Shown: positions 46,462-58,782 of the stretch, one piece after another | Layout: each line of letters opens with the position of its first letter | How positions within the stretch are numbered: position 1 is the stretch's first letter | Source of the DNA: Ilex aquifolium | Lineage: Eukaryota; Streptophyta; Magnoliopsida; Aquifoliales; Aquifoliaceae | Length of the DNA stretch: 64,000 bases | Direction: 5' to 3' | NCBI GenBank assembly: GCA_951799425.1 | Contig: OX637394.1 | Location: 38,395,001-38,459,000 of the forward strand | Notes under the pieces: generated by a model | What the model was told of the DNA's origin: nothing | Seen by the model: the letters and a program-made list of their open reading frames with translations, nothing else | The model's database searches: none | Translations under genes and position numbers: made by a program

Positions 46462-49400
46462 GAGCTATCCGACCGCCTAACAACAACAACGATGCAATTC
46501 CTGATGAAGCAACTGTAACGACGATATGACCCTCGCTGTGCATTTTAGTGGTGATGGTGTTGTACAAAAAGGTTTTGCCTGTTCCTGCACCTCCACTGAG
46601 GAAAAATATTTTGCCTTGATTCTCAGCAACGGAGATAGTGATAGCATCGTAAGCCGTACGTTGAGCATTATTTAAAACATCAATATTCAAAAGGTCATTC
46701 AGTTGATTTGCTTCGTTGCGTAGTTGCATATGATCGATCAACAATCTATTACCTGAAACATAACTCCAATTTTGAACGGGGTGTGGCATAGGTGGGAAGT
46801 CATCCAATTTTTTCCCAGATTCATGTAGCAACTGATCAATCAGATATAAACCGTAATCTTCGATTTGAGACTGCGTTGGATCGCATATGCCAAAAGTTAT
46901 TTGTAGCTTGTGACGGAGATCATCACATATATGGATGGAGAATTGATTCCACAAAGTGCATGGCTGTATTGGGGAACATTCTATAAGAATAATGCAGAAT
47001 AGTCGCCGTAACTGGTATCCCGTATTCATGGTTGAAGCCTCATGGAGGCATTGTACCCACTCTGCATCATCTTCCAAGAGCCCCATAGCTACACATGCTG
47101 ATTTGAAACTATCATGAATCACACCATTGATTGTGCGTAGACCATCAAAAGACCGTGGTCCTCTAACAACTGTTAATAGCAACCGAAGGTAAAACCGCTC
47201 CCCAGAATTGGGCGTAGCAAAGTATAATCTGCCAATTGCAAACCCCCTTTGCCTCGGTGTCCAAATCTTTCGACCTTTGTTCCAAACAAAATGTTGGGGA
47301 AATTCCTGGTATGTGTAGGCACGTGCAACATCATTTGAAGAACAACAATCAAAGAATCCAGTCAAAGTTGTGTTTTGACTCCTAGACCCAAGTCTAATTG
47401 TTTCAAGGGTTTTAGCAGGATCGTAAACAACTTGATGCATCCCAGGTAAATGTAGATCTAGCCGTACAACCGAAGGAATTTCTTTATGGAGAGGATAACC
47501 GAAGAGCCGCCATGCAGCCTCTGTCGGTCCAATATACCTTGCATCAAGGTATTGCTTTATCTCATTGTTTCCATCTGGTCCTTCTAAAACCATTGTTGCG
47601 CGGTCATGACCTTTGTAAATGTACTTGTGGATATATTTGACACTCCTCATTCCTGCACAGACCTCCACGTTTATATGACAGTTGAACTTTCTTGATAGGT
47701 GTGGATTGTAAGGTACGACGTCCCGATTATCAAATGTATGCCCTCTAGTGGTGTGAGACTGACCATTACGGCGACGACGGTAAACAGGGTACCCATGTTC
47801 ATCCATAGTAGTCGAATCTGCAAAGGCTTTTGGATAGTGGAACCGACATGCACCGTTAACCATGCAAGTTGAATGTGGGTTTCGGGAACCACACGGACCA
47901 TGAACCATACAACTCTTGATTGTTTCGTAGAGAGTTGGATCAGTGGATGGATCTGGGAATTCAGCACTAACTAACCGATCCACTTGTGCAGTTGTTTGAA
48001 TCTTGTCTGGACCATGAAGGAAGAATAAAGCATGCATGTGAGGTAACCCTCGTTTTTGGAACTCAATTGTGAATACATGAGCAACATTTCGACCAAAAAT
48101 TTGTTCAGTTTTTACCTCATGCATCAGGGCACGCCGTTTTAACTCAAATACTCGGGCAACTATGTCTGGACGATCCAAAGAGGTTTGGTGTTCTAGTAAG
48201 GCAGCTGTTATTTCAGGCCATTTTGGGTTGGCCGTCATGGTGAGAAAGATGTCAGGGTGTTGGTGGTACCTTGTAATGGCCATTGAGTCATGAAAAATCT
48301 GGCTCATGTTACGTGCACTCCCAGTAAATGACGATGGCAGAACAAAGCGTTGTCCGATCTGATCGGGGCCTAACTCATCAACACTGCCGTCACACAAATT
48401 CAAGTATAGCTCCCGACGCAGCTTATCCTGATTGAGTCTGATGTAAGACAACCTGTTTTGCTCAGTTGATGCCCAAGCATCTACTATAAACTCTTGAAAT
48501 AACTTTCCTCCTCTCAGAATTGTTGAATACTCAGTGGGACGCGGAAACATACGATAACTATAGAATTGCATCTGTGTAATCCTTCTGGCCGAGAAATCAC
48601 TTTGTTCGGAGTTCCATTGTCGCAGATCAGGTTCCTAACCAAGCTCACCAGTAGGAAACATAAGTACATAATGTAATGGTAAGTATGCTGGGTGACACTC
48701 ATTGATCTGCATCAATGCTCTATTATCTCCTCTTAGGTGCAGAACAATATCCCGCATACAACTACTCTCACTACCATCACCAGGCAAAATCACAGCTATT
48801 TCATCTGTGGTTGGAAGGTTGTATCGATGTCTATTAGTTGATGAGGTGTAATGAAAGTGAGCACGTAAATCATGATCTGAAGAATCTGACTCAGTTAGTA
48901 TTTCATGTGCACGTTTGTACTTTGAAGCAAAATGATTCACTGACAACAAACAATTCTGTATAGTGTGCAGGACATCTCGACGCATGTTATTATTCCGCAC
49001 ACACCGAATATTCAATGCAGTGACTGGGTCATATATGTACAACTGACAGTAGATGGGGGCGCGACCATCGGGGGGTAACAATGACCCGATACGGTGACGT
49101 AATTCCCCATGGATAGTAAATGATGTTGGCCCTCTTGAGTTGAGTAATCTGTCGTCAAGCTTAGCACCCAAGCTCGTGAAAGCATTGGCTGCATTGTACT
49201 CCCTAATATGCCGGCGAAATGATTTTGATTGACCATCATGACCATCGTACAATGCACGAATAGGAGGTGGGGGTGCAATGAGTTCCGGTAACCTAATTTT
49301 TCCTTGTAGACAACATGTTCCAAATCTTGGATTGGACAATCCTGTGCGAGATAATCATTCATCCCACCAATGTAAAGCCGAACAATAAGGACACTGAATA

Positions 49401-49679
49401 TTCATCGGCCCGAGAAAATGACGCTCATTATTGACAGGGACAATAACATTCAATTCGTCATCAGTAAACATACTGTCAACATCGCTAAAGGGTTCTGGTG
49501 GGGATCTACAAATAAAAATTGTATGCACACAAATATGAGAAGTAAGGAAATATTAGACAGCTAATAAACCATGTAGAATATACATACCCTGTTGGATCTA
49601 CCGGAACAGGAGACGACGTGATGAGGGCATTGTCGTCAGTTTGATGAGAATGTGGTGATACATTAGAGACAACTTCACA

Positions 49680-49870
49680 GTGAACATAATCTGTCTCTAA
49701 AGGCCGAGGCGAGGGTAAAGGTCGCACAGGAACAGGTGAGAATAGATCAAAGTGAGTTTGATGAGAATGTGGTGCTACATCAGAGACAACTTCACAGTGA
49801 GCATAATCTGTCTCTAAATTCCGAGGCGAGGGTAAAGGTCGCACAGGAACAGGTGAGAATAGATCAAAAT
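49680..49870 (-). repeat. Tandem coding repeat in the RepHel N-terminal exon
   Basis: Two units of about 120 bp, each encoding FDLFSPVPVRPLPSPR followed by LETDY.HCEVVS, almost identical in DNA, so recent. Confidence 0.85.
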
Positions 49871-50718
49871 CAGTTGGAATGAAAATTGGGTCGGACGCAA
49901 TTGTAGGTGTTAGACAACATTCCAAATTATTTGTCCGCGCCCTTTTTTGTGGAAGGTGTGCTATAGTGGCTCGGTGCAATGGAGTTAGGTTTGCAAATCA
50001 TGACATAAGGGTTGTGGGGGAGTGTAAATCACCGGTATTTTCCTATGCAACTATCCAACAGGGAAAAGACAATACATTACAACTCTATTTTTAAAAAGAT
50101 CAATATAAATACTTATCAATCTGAAGACATTAATCAGAAAACTTACCAAAGAGGCAGACATATTTTCTTTTCCATTTTTCAGGCAATTGGTGGGCGTGCG
50201 ACATACTTTTGACGTTGAAGGTGCAGTATGATTGCTAAGGATTCGTGTTTCCCGCCCAAGTATGCATTCATTCTGGCATTGCAGATAATTAGTTTTATGT
50301 ATTTTAAATATACATCGACATTGCACAAACGATGGGAATAGTAAATGTACCTCGACATTGCACAACTGATTAGGTGAATGTTCAGCCAATATTATACTAA
50401 GAGATGGTTGGGGTTGGGAATGCGAGGGGATTGTATTGTAATATGCAGTAACCATGTTAGCAAGTGGAGCATGGTTGGGAAATTGGGAGAAGGACTGGTG
50501 TCTCATCACTGAATTAGTTGTTGTTTTGGGCACGCGAGTTGGCGTCAATACTGGAAAGTATTTGGGTAGAGGTGGAGTGTAACTCCCAGAACGCTCTCTT
50601 TCCCGACGTGCGCGCTGCGCCAGCTGACGCCGCGAGCACGTACTAATATCATTGCGATTTCGTTCACGTCTGGCGCGTTGGGCCTCAATTTTAGAGGAAG
50701 CGATATTTGATGCGGGAG

Positions 50719-53700
50719 CCTAAGATAGGAAGTGACGTGTGAAATAAGTTAAACAATTAGCGAACTAATATAATTTCAAATCCCTAATAGACATTGATAT
50801 AATCTACCGCAAGTAAACACAATGTAACAATTTATGAAAGATACAAAAAAATTAAGAAAATTAACTAAGAATTAATCAAATTAACTCAATTTATAGTATG
50901 TGAGAATGTCTAAGGAAACAAATAAATAATTTGGACAATATGTTAGCATGTCCAAAAAGCATAACTTTTTAAAATCAAATTTCATAATAAATATCGCTCT
51001 CATAATAATACCACAACACAACAATTAGTGTATATCGCTCTAACCGAAATACCAACACGTTAGATAGCTATTAGATATGTTGTGTTAATTGATTTTTATC
51101 AATACATAAACAACGATCAGTACAACATACCGGTTGAGTAAACCAATTTTCTTTTTCAATAGAACTGCCAATTTTTTCTTTCCCCTTCGTCGACGATGGA
51201 GCGACACTTAGGTTGTTCAAGTGATTCACATGTGAATTCGCCTAGGAAATACAAAATAAGGCATTATGTTAGCATGTCCAAAAAGTATAACTTTTTAAAA
51301 TCAAATTCATAATAAATATCGTTCTCATAATAATACCACAACACAACAATTATCCTTGATGATGATATGGAGTCGTGTGTGCGTGAGAGAGAAGTGTAAG
51401 AGTGAGAGTGAGGGGTGAGGAACTAAAAAATATCACCAACAATGTAGTGTATATCGCTCTAACCGAAATACCAACACGTTAGATAGCTATTAGATATGTT
51501 GTGTTAATTAATTTTTATCAATACATTAACAACGATCAATACAACATACCGGTTGAGTAAACCAATTTTCTTTTCCAATAGAACTGCCAATTTTTTCTTT
51601 CCCCTTCGTCGAACATGGAGCGACACTTAGGTTGTTCAAGTGATTCACATTTGAATTATCCTAGGAAGTACAAAATAAGGCATTAGTCAAAAAATGCAAA
51701 CTAATATCAAAATGAAAATTTTTAAGATTACCAGTAGTGTTACCTTATGCATATGTAATTGATTGAGCGCATATTCAATCAAAACATTGACAGGTATGTT
51801 GTTACTATCACTTAGATCAATCTGTAAGAGCAAAGTTAATAAATTGAATTATAGGTGTAATGAAATTTATAAATTGTAGGCACAATGTAATTAATCTTAC
51901 CGCTTCGCGAAGGTTCGGATCCATCTATAAAAAAAATGATTTGAGACTTAGATACAATAGAATAATAGTTTCGACAATACCAATGACATTAGCACATATA
52001 TAGATTTAACCAATGGCATTAGCATATATATAGATTTGAATTGTAGGCGTAATCAAAAAAATCATACGGTGCCTACAAATTCTATAACATAAAACAGGGC
52101 GGCTTCACGCAAAGCAATTAATTATATAAAAGGTAGGATTCACACAAACAACCAAAGCAACCAAATTTAAAACATAGTGGATGTAACAAAGACTTATGAA
52201 TTCATTCAATTGAAACTAAGCAACGGTTACAATGTACAATGTAATGAATTGACTTTGGTTGACATTACAATGTATGCAATAGTGTTGCACATATGGAGCC
52301 GTCAACAACACTACATCAAAACAACTGTATACTTTGTACTATCCTGCCTCTACTAAACAACTGTATCATGAACTTCTTCTTAATGGGATGTGGAGTGTAT
52401 TTTCGTAACATGAATTCCAACTTTGTGGATGATCACGTTCACACAAACAATGAGCAAAACTAATATATTAGGCATGAAGAAATTTCCATTTAAAATTTCC
52501 ATTCAACTAAAGATAGGCAGTATTTCCATTTGTATCAACTGAAGTCTGATCTATTAAGAATGTTCTTCTGTGCAACGGCCAACGGCCACTAATATATCTT
52601 TGCAGCTCTCTGTGAAAGGGTGTACATGGGAAAAAGACTCCATATTTTGCCAGAAATCCAAATTTTATATTTGCTATGAGAGATAATTTATGAAGGTTAG
52701 AAACTCTCTTCCATTCACTGTCAAATAGAAAGTTTTTGGTGAGAGGTTTTTCCTTGACACCCATTTTCAGAGGAATGGACTATGATATAAGCATTCAAAA
52801 AGGTGCTGGGTTTTTTAAAAATATCTGGTGTTTATATGTGTGTACATCACAGCAAATCGACAAAGCAAAAAGTAATCCAAACAGGTTTTTGATTGGGTAA
52901 ATCCACTGCACAAGTTCTGAAAAATAAAAGTCGGCTTTCTAATAAATGGGTTTCTTAACCAAGTTAATAGAAAGAACTTAAAAATTCAATAATGAATCCA
53001 TTATGTTATAAAAATTCAATTCAACAAAAAAAACCAACCCCACAAAATCAATGCAAACCAAAAATAATAAATACACAAAAAAAAAAAAACTTAGTTACAA
53101 AAAATTCATTCTAGATTATTGTGACCAACCCACATCACTTAATTCATGTGTGTGATAATAATAAGTATGATGGTCTCAAGAGCTCCACCTTTTTACCAAA
53201 ATAGAAAATATGTATAAAGATCCATACTTTGATACCTCCAAACACGAAAAATGGTTGAGATTTATCTAGCTATTGCATCACACAACTGTGACTGCAGACT
53301 GTTTTTTTAGCGCCTCACTCTTCTCTTTGTCATCATGCCGATCCAATTTCAAGATCAACCACTGTTAGACCATCCCAAACGCAAAAAAAAACTATAATAA
53401 GAACAATAAAAATATTTAGAGTATATCAAAGGAGTCCAAATTGACAAAGCTAGGTCATTTGATATGAAATTCAGTAAAAACAATAAAAATAGAAAATTTA
53501 GAGGTAGATCAACGGATATTTAGATTAGATCAACGGAGTTCAGCTCATATACATTTGTATACACACGAATAGAAAATTTACCAAGTAAAATTAACCTAAG
53601 AATGTCACGTGAATATACATGAATACAAAATCTACACAACCAAATTAATCTAAGAGTTAGATTAAATATACTTGTAGTCATATGACAATCCATTAAATAA

Positions 53701-54150
53701 ATAACCACACCACCAACACTATGTTCTGCATTTCCAGCTTCAAGCCCATGACCATCAATTCCCTTTAAGCTTGTGTCTTTCTTCACAAAGCAAACATTAT
53801 ACACACAAACATAAACATATTCATTGTTGTGAGACTTTTCATCGAACAATTGATGTGCCTCTAACTCCTAATAAATTAATTCCTACAATGGCAACGCATG
53901 AATAGCCAAATTGCAATCACTCAAGTTTATGCAACTATAACCAAATTTCAACTAACAATGCAACTACCAGTAAATTAATTCCTAAAACACAATGGCAATG
54001 CATTAATAGCCCAATTTCAACTAACACTTAAATTCACAAAATTCACCATCCATAAATTAACCACCTCAAAATTGACCCAGTCATGAAATTCACATCACAT
54101 TTAAAATGGCATTAAAAAATTTAAAATGGTAAAAAAAATACACCCAAACT
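50719..54150. other. Helitron non-coding region upstream of RepHel
   Basis: AT-rich with the duplication listed at 50941-51685 and short ORFs without known domains. One segment at about 52540-52630 recurs shortened at 55706-55766, which links the two halves of the composite Helitron. Confidence 0.5.
50941..51685. repeat. Tandem duplication of about 330 bp, second copy with an insert
   Basis: The unit starts GTTAGCATGTCCAAAAAG at 50942 and 51267. The second copy holds an extra stretch of about 95 bp (51352-51446, GA/GT-rich) not in the first. Confidence 0.85.
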
Positions 54151-54169
54151 CACAGTGTGTGCGTGACTG

Positions 54170-54810
54170 AGTGGTTGCGTGTCTGCATGCGTCCAGACAG
54201 CGTGTGTGTGTCGGGGTGTGTGTGTGTGTGTATGTGTGTTGTGTGCATGTGTTCTATGTTGGCTGAGGGGCTGTGTGTGGGCACTGTGGCTGTGGCTGTG
54301 GGTGTGATTTGCGTGTGCGTGTCTCTTAGGCATTATGATTGGGGTCTGGGTTTTGGTAAATTCAGCAAACATTTCAGTGAGAGACACAAAGGGGGGAGGG
54401 CAGGGAGAGGATGGAGAGAAATACCTAGGAGATGGTTGTGTGATCTTGACGGTGGTGATATGGCGATGACGGTGGTTCTTTACTTGTGACGGTGGCGCTG
54501 GTAGGCTGAGAGAGAGAGAGAGAGAGAAAAAACCCGTGAGTGTGTGGGTGTGAGTGTTTTGTGTGTGTGTGTGTGCGTGTTCTATGTTTTGAGTGTGTGT
54601 TTTCTGGGAGTGGGTATATTAGAGCCCCTCTCTAAGAGAAAGGGATTGAGGTTTGCGCAGAAAAGGAGAGCTGGGGGTTGGTATCTGCTTGTGTGTGAGA
54701 GAGAAGAAGAATATAAGAGGCATACCTGTGAGAAGATGAAGGCTGTGGCGCGGTGGCGGTGGTTCTGGCGATGTCGCTGGCACTGGTGTGTGTGTGTGCG
54801 CGAGAGAGAG
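54170..54810. repeat. GT- and GA-rich simple-repeat region
   Basis: Interrupted (GT)n and (GA)n runs around 54170-54260, 54505-54600 and 54785-54812. ORFs here are artefacts of the repeats. Confidence 0.85.
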
Positions 54811-55015
54811 AAGGCGGAAAATGAAAATAAAATAAAAATAGTTGGGAGGGGCGGCATGGCGCCTGACAGAAAAATGATAGGTGAGAGGTGATGGAGGTTG
54901 AAGCCGCCTGACAGATGAGCGTCTGGCCTGATTTTGAAAAATAATGAGTAAAAAGAGATGAATTTGGGGGGGAAAATGAAAGAGTATTATTGGCCGTTGG
55001 ATGAATGAATTGATT

Positions 55016-55044
55016 CTAGTAATTGCCCGTGCCTGAAGGCACGG
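55016..55044 (-). other. Internal second Helitron 3' terminus
   Basis: Same hairpin and CTAG as at 41715 (hairpin 55027-55044), identical in the terminal 29 bases. Its outer neighbour is T, not the A expected at a Helitron insertion. Confidence 0.9.
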
Positions 55045-57903
55045 TGTAACGAAAAATTAAATTAAAACTCGAAAAATAAGAAACAGAGTAAATAGAAGAT
55101 GTTTAAACTCACACGACCAAAAATGGTGAGATCTTTCATTTTTCAATGTTGAGAGTTTGCAGTGGTACAATATGATGGCTACAAATATAATAAACAGAGT
55201 AAATTAAAAAATTAGAAATATTCGTTAAATACACATATTCATTTTGTTGTAAAATTGCTAAAAACACAATTAACACTTGACATGTAAATTTTGATATGTG
55301 TATTCAATTCGTTAAATACACATATTTCATACTACTTGACATACAATCTCTATCAATTAACACACAATAAACCTATATTTCATACTAAGTAACATTCATC
55401 AAATCAAGATACTAAAAAATCAAATTGAAATTTCACAAACTATATTCAATACCCAATTTAAAAATAAATTACTCTACAAAATGAACACTCAATAATTCTC
55501 AACTCAACATATGCACAAACAACCTAACATTCGTAACTAAAAAAAAAGACATTCAATAAACACCCAATTAAAAGACACCCAAACTAAACATCCAATTAAA
55601 ATACACCCAATTAAAATACATTTCAATTAAAATTTTGATTTAATTTTCTTTGTTCTTTTAAAATATTTGGACAATTTTTCCTAAAAACAGGACCCAAAAA
55701 AAATATGATTCTTGAAGTCTGATCCATTAAGAATGTTCTTTGCAGCTCTATGTGAAAGGGTGTACTATTTGAAGATACTCGTGAAGACAAATTTCAATAA
55801 AGAGATAGAGAAAACACAACTTTAATAATAAAAAATTCATAAATTTAAACTGAAAACCTATAAAATTCATATACTTGAAATTATATACCTAATTAGAAAT
55901 GGGAAAACTTGAAGGTCTTATATCCCTAGACACACATTAACCCGTGCCTGAAGGCATTGTCCAATTCAACAGAAGTTTTAATTATTAGATTTACTAAGCT
56001 CAACTCTAGATTAATTTTTATTTTTTAATTAAATTTTGATTTAATTTTCATAGTTGTAGGACTATACCACTCATAAACAACCAAACACATTTGAATTTCT
56101 TTCATGATGAAGCACATCCAAGTCTATCTAAAGCTATCCACTAATCAAAATCAACTCATACAATGAATTGAGCATCAATGTTTTTCTCACATAGAAGAGT
56201 TGATACACACAACATTAAAGAGAGTTTCAGATAATAATTCCAAAATCAACTCATACAAATAACCCCAACAACAAAATACACAAAGTGAAAGAAAAATAAA
56301 ATCCTGAAGCGTAAAAAACAATATGTGTGTTGAGGAGCATAGGAAGTTTCAGCCAAGAACAACTGGTAGCAACATATAGTTATTTATATAATGCCATCAT
56401 AATCATACATCTAGATTTGCATAAAGAACTGCTTGAAACAACAATCTAAAAAAATGAAGAATAAAAAGAAAGACTCTAGATGTATGATTATGATGGCATT
56501 TTACCACTCTAGATGTATGATCATGCTCGGGATGAACTCATATTACCCTTAGAAAGAAAAATACTTGGTACTACAGTTATTATCACTTGGATTGATATAA
56601 GCAACCGTAAAACATGATGGACAAATTGACAATAATTACAGAAAACTTAGCTTAATAATTGACTTTTTTTTTGAAATCAACATTGCAAATCGAAATAGAA
56701 AGTGGTCGTCCAAGCCACATTATTAGGAGTTTAAATAAGTGAAATTACAAGCCATGTTTCAAAAGATTTCACCAAGAGCCATTAATCACGCCTTCTTGAT
56801 TCAATGTCCAGTACAAAGAATTTTTCTTATTGATTCAATGTCCAGTACAAAGATTTCACCGGTCATGCTCGGGATGAATTTTTCTTTAACTGAAAGTAGA
56901 CCTAACTCAACGTCTTTCATATCCATAATAGTAATAGTACATCCAATGTCCAGTACAAAGAATATATACAGAGATAGTTCTTAATGAGGCACTGAAAAAT
57001 GACTCTCTATCATAAGAACAACAATTGTTTTTTGTTATTTCTTATTGTAACAATTATTTAAAAAGGCAAAAAGAACAAAAATCCTCTACAAGCTGGCACT
57101 TAGTTTGACGGAATCCAGAATTAGAGGGAACTAAAAAAACAAAAAGGGGATAGATCAAACAAAATGTAAATCAATTAAAATTTAGTGAAAGAATCAATTA
57201 AAATCCAAGAGAAATCTAATTTCAACACAAAATTTCATAACAATGGTAGAGTACACAAAATTTCCCTCGGTCATTCCAACAAACACTTGGTGTGGGTGGG
57301 TTTGTTTGTGATGTGTGTGTGGGTGAGTGGGTGTGGGTGTGGGTGTTTGATGAAAATGATGATCTGATTCGTTGAAAAGCAAAAGAAATTGTGAAAGTTT
57401 ACTTACATGGACTCAGTTCTTGAAGTGATGATGTTCCAAGCACTACCAGCTCTTTCGAAGGTATCTCGACAGCTCTTTCCAAGCACTACTAGCTCTTTCG
57501 AATTAAATTTCTCAACGCCTCTGAAATCTCTGACCCGATAGTTTAGTCACATAATCTGCATGTGTACGTCGTCTGCTTATCACCCTCCATAGTGGCGGAG
57601 GCGGTGGTTCCGAAGGAGGAAGAATAATAGAGAGAGAGGGGTCAGAATTTTGAATGAGTGAGAGGGAGAAAAAAAAAAAGAAACAGAAGAGGCAGCCGGA
57701 GAGGCATGGCTCGTCTGACAGAAGGGAGGGGGTAAAAAAAGAAGAGACGGTGAGGTGACTGAATATTGATTGAGAGGTCAGAATTTTGAAAAATGATGAT
57801 ATTGTGGATGATTTTGGGCCGTTGGATGTTGAAGCCTAAATTGATTTGAGGCCGTTGGATGTTGAAACCTTGGGATTTGAGCCGCTCTGTTTTATATTAT
57901 AGA
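55045..57903 (-). mobile_element. 5' part of the composite Helitron: non-autonomous Helitron body
   Basis: From the internal terminus to the TC end at 57903, 2.9 kb without coding. It shares short blocks with the RepHel-bearing part: the 52540-52630 block, and GGCCGTTGGATG near both 5' ends at 54992 and about 57824. It also contains a degenerate third terminus at 55926-55957 and short GTCCAGTACAAAG repeats (56806, 56839, 56946). Confidence 0.65.
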
Positions 57904-58073
57904 TTGGTTGAACCCAAATGAATAATCGAATCCGGTTAACAATGGTGAATTAAGATCCCGGTTAAGGGGATGCTACTACCGTGGTGTTAGGTTGAGTGAC
58001 ATCCATGGGTATTTCCGCAGGTTGACGGGTGGTCAACGGTTAATATAGGACCCCCGGAGACTGGGGCGTCACA
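57904..58073 (+). repeat. 3' LTR, right piece
   Basis: 170 bp beginning TTGGTTGAACCC and matching 34095-34264, followed by the target duplication CATGC. Confidence 0.96.
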
Positions 58074-58078
58074 CATGC

Positions 58079-58548
58079 TCCTCCAGTCAACTATATAATT
58101 AATGGCCACGAGTATACAATGAGATATTATCTAGCTGATGATATTTATCCAAACTGGTCGACATTTGTAAAAACAATTCCCTGTCCACAAGGTTTGAAGA
58201 AAAAATATTTTGCTAAAGCACAAGAGTCGGCAAGAAAGATGTAGAGCGGGCATTTGGGGTACTTCAAGCCCGTTTTGCAATCGTGCGTGGACCAGCACGC
58301 TTTTGGGATGAAGAAACACGTGCAGATATTATGAAAGCGTGCATAATATGGTCATTGAGGATGAATGAGATATTGGTAACAATAACTTTGATGAAAGTGA
58401 TGCAAATCCGCCTATAGAAGTGTCGCATGCGTATACACCAGAATTGGAAGACTTCATGCAAACCCATTGTCAGATCAAGGACAGTGTTACTCATTCTCAA
58501 CTGCAGTCAGATCTTATCGAGCATTTGTGGGAACGACATGACGACTAA
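58079..58548 (+). pseudogene. Harbinger transposase, C-terminal part
   Basis: Continues the transposase after the gypsy insertion: APPVNYIINGHEYTMRYYLADDIYPNW, then the catalytic Glu region VERAFGVLQARFAIVRGPA (about 58236-58292). One base is lost at about 58236 (AAGAAAGATGTAGAG), shifting frame just before the Glu motif. The frame ends with HLWERHDD and TAA at 58546-58548. Confidence 0.9.
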
Positions 58549-58553
58549 TAATT

Positions 58554-58712
58554 TTCTCAATTTCAATTTCAAGTTGTATTTTCAATTCCAATTTCAATTT
58601 CAAGTTGTATTTTCAATTCCAATTTCAATTTCATGTTGTATTTTCAATTCCAATTCCAATTTCATGTTGTATTTTCAATTCCAATTTCAATTTGAAGTTG
58701 TACTTTCAATTT
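58554..58712. repeat. AATTTCAATTTC-type minisatellite
   Basis: About five imperfect units of roughly 30 bp built from TTTCAATTCCAATTTCAA and a TTGTATT spacer, directly after the transposase stop. Confidence 0.85.
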
Positions 58713-58782
58713 TCATACATAATAGCAATATAATAAATCATGACTATAAATTAAAAAATAATAGCAACATAATAAATAACGA

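Larger units (their letters stand above)
45204..50718 (-). pseudogene. Helitron Rep/helicase (RepHel), nearly intact, two stops and a 7-bp slippage frameshift
   Basis: Nicks, replicates and unwinds the Helitron. In order on the minus strand: an Arg-rich N-terminus (about 50718-50147); a Pro-rich repeat exon (49979-49589); a zinc motif CPYCSALHWWDE (about 49400-49358); Rep HUH motif [10 protein letters not shown] (about 48020-48049); two-Tyr motif [11 protein letters not shown] (about 47610-47640); PIF1-type helicase Walker A GGAGTGKT (46571-46594), [20 protein letters not shown] and C-terminal YVAMSRC. Introns are likely at about 49508-49588 and 45982-46061. Breaks: TGA 49355-49357 (Arg expected), TAG 48635-48637 (Trp expected), and a +7 frameshift at 46441-46461. 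Domain content is complete. N-terminal exons are tentative. Confidence 0.92.
41715..57903 (-). mobile_element. Helitron, 16.2 kb, with Rep/helicase gene; probably composite
   Basis: Rolling-circle transposon read on the minus strand. The 5' end at 57903 begins TCTATAATATAAAACAG. The 3' end at 41715 is a hairpin followed 11 bases later by CTAG. It sits between A (41714) and T (57904), and removing it restores the LTR exactly (GAATA/TTGGTT, as at 34090). The Rep/helicase gene spans about 45204-50718. A second 3' terminus lies at 55016, so the 2.9 kb at 55016-57903 looks like another Helitron of the same family fused to the 5' side. No captured host gene was recognised. Confidence 0.93.
31697..58073 (+). 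mobile_element. Chromodomain Ty3/gypsy retrotransposon (Tekay/Del-like), 3' LTR split by a Helitron
   Basis: 5' LTR 31697-34264, PBS at 34268, gag, an intact pol ORF, polypurine tract, and a 3' LTR in two pieces (39315-41714 and 57904-58073). The perfect duplication CATGC fixes both ends. Without the Helitron it is about 10.2 kb. The LTRs differ at roughly 30 of about 2,570 sites by eye (about 1.2%), so the insertion is fairly young. A C-terminal chromodomain and 2.5 kb LTRs suggest the Tekay/Del lineage; a tree would settle this. Confidence 0.95.

Noticed and set aside
54121..54891. Cys/Val-rich and His/Thr-rich ORFs in the Helitron
   Set aside because: Artefacts of GT and GA simple repeats.
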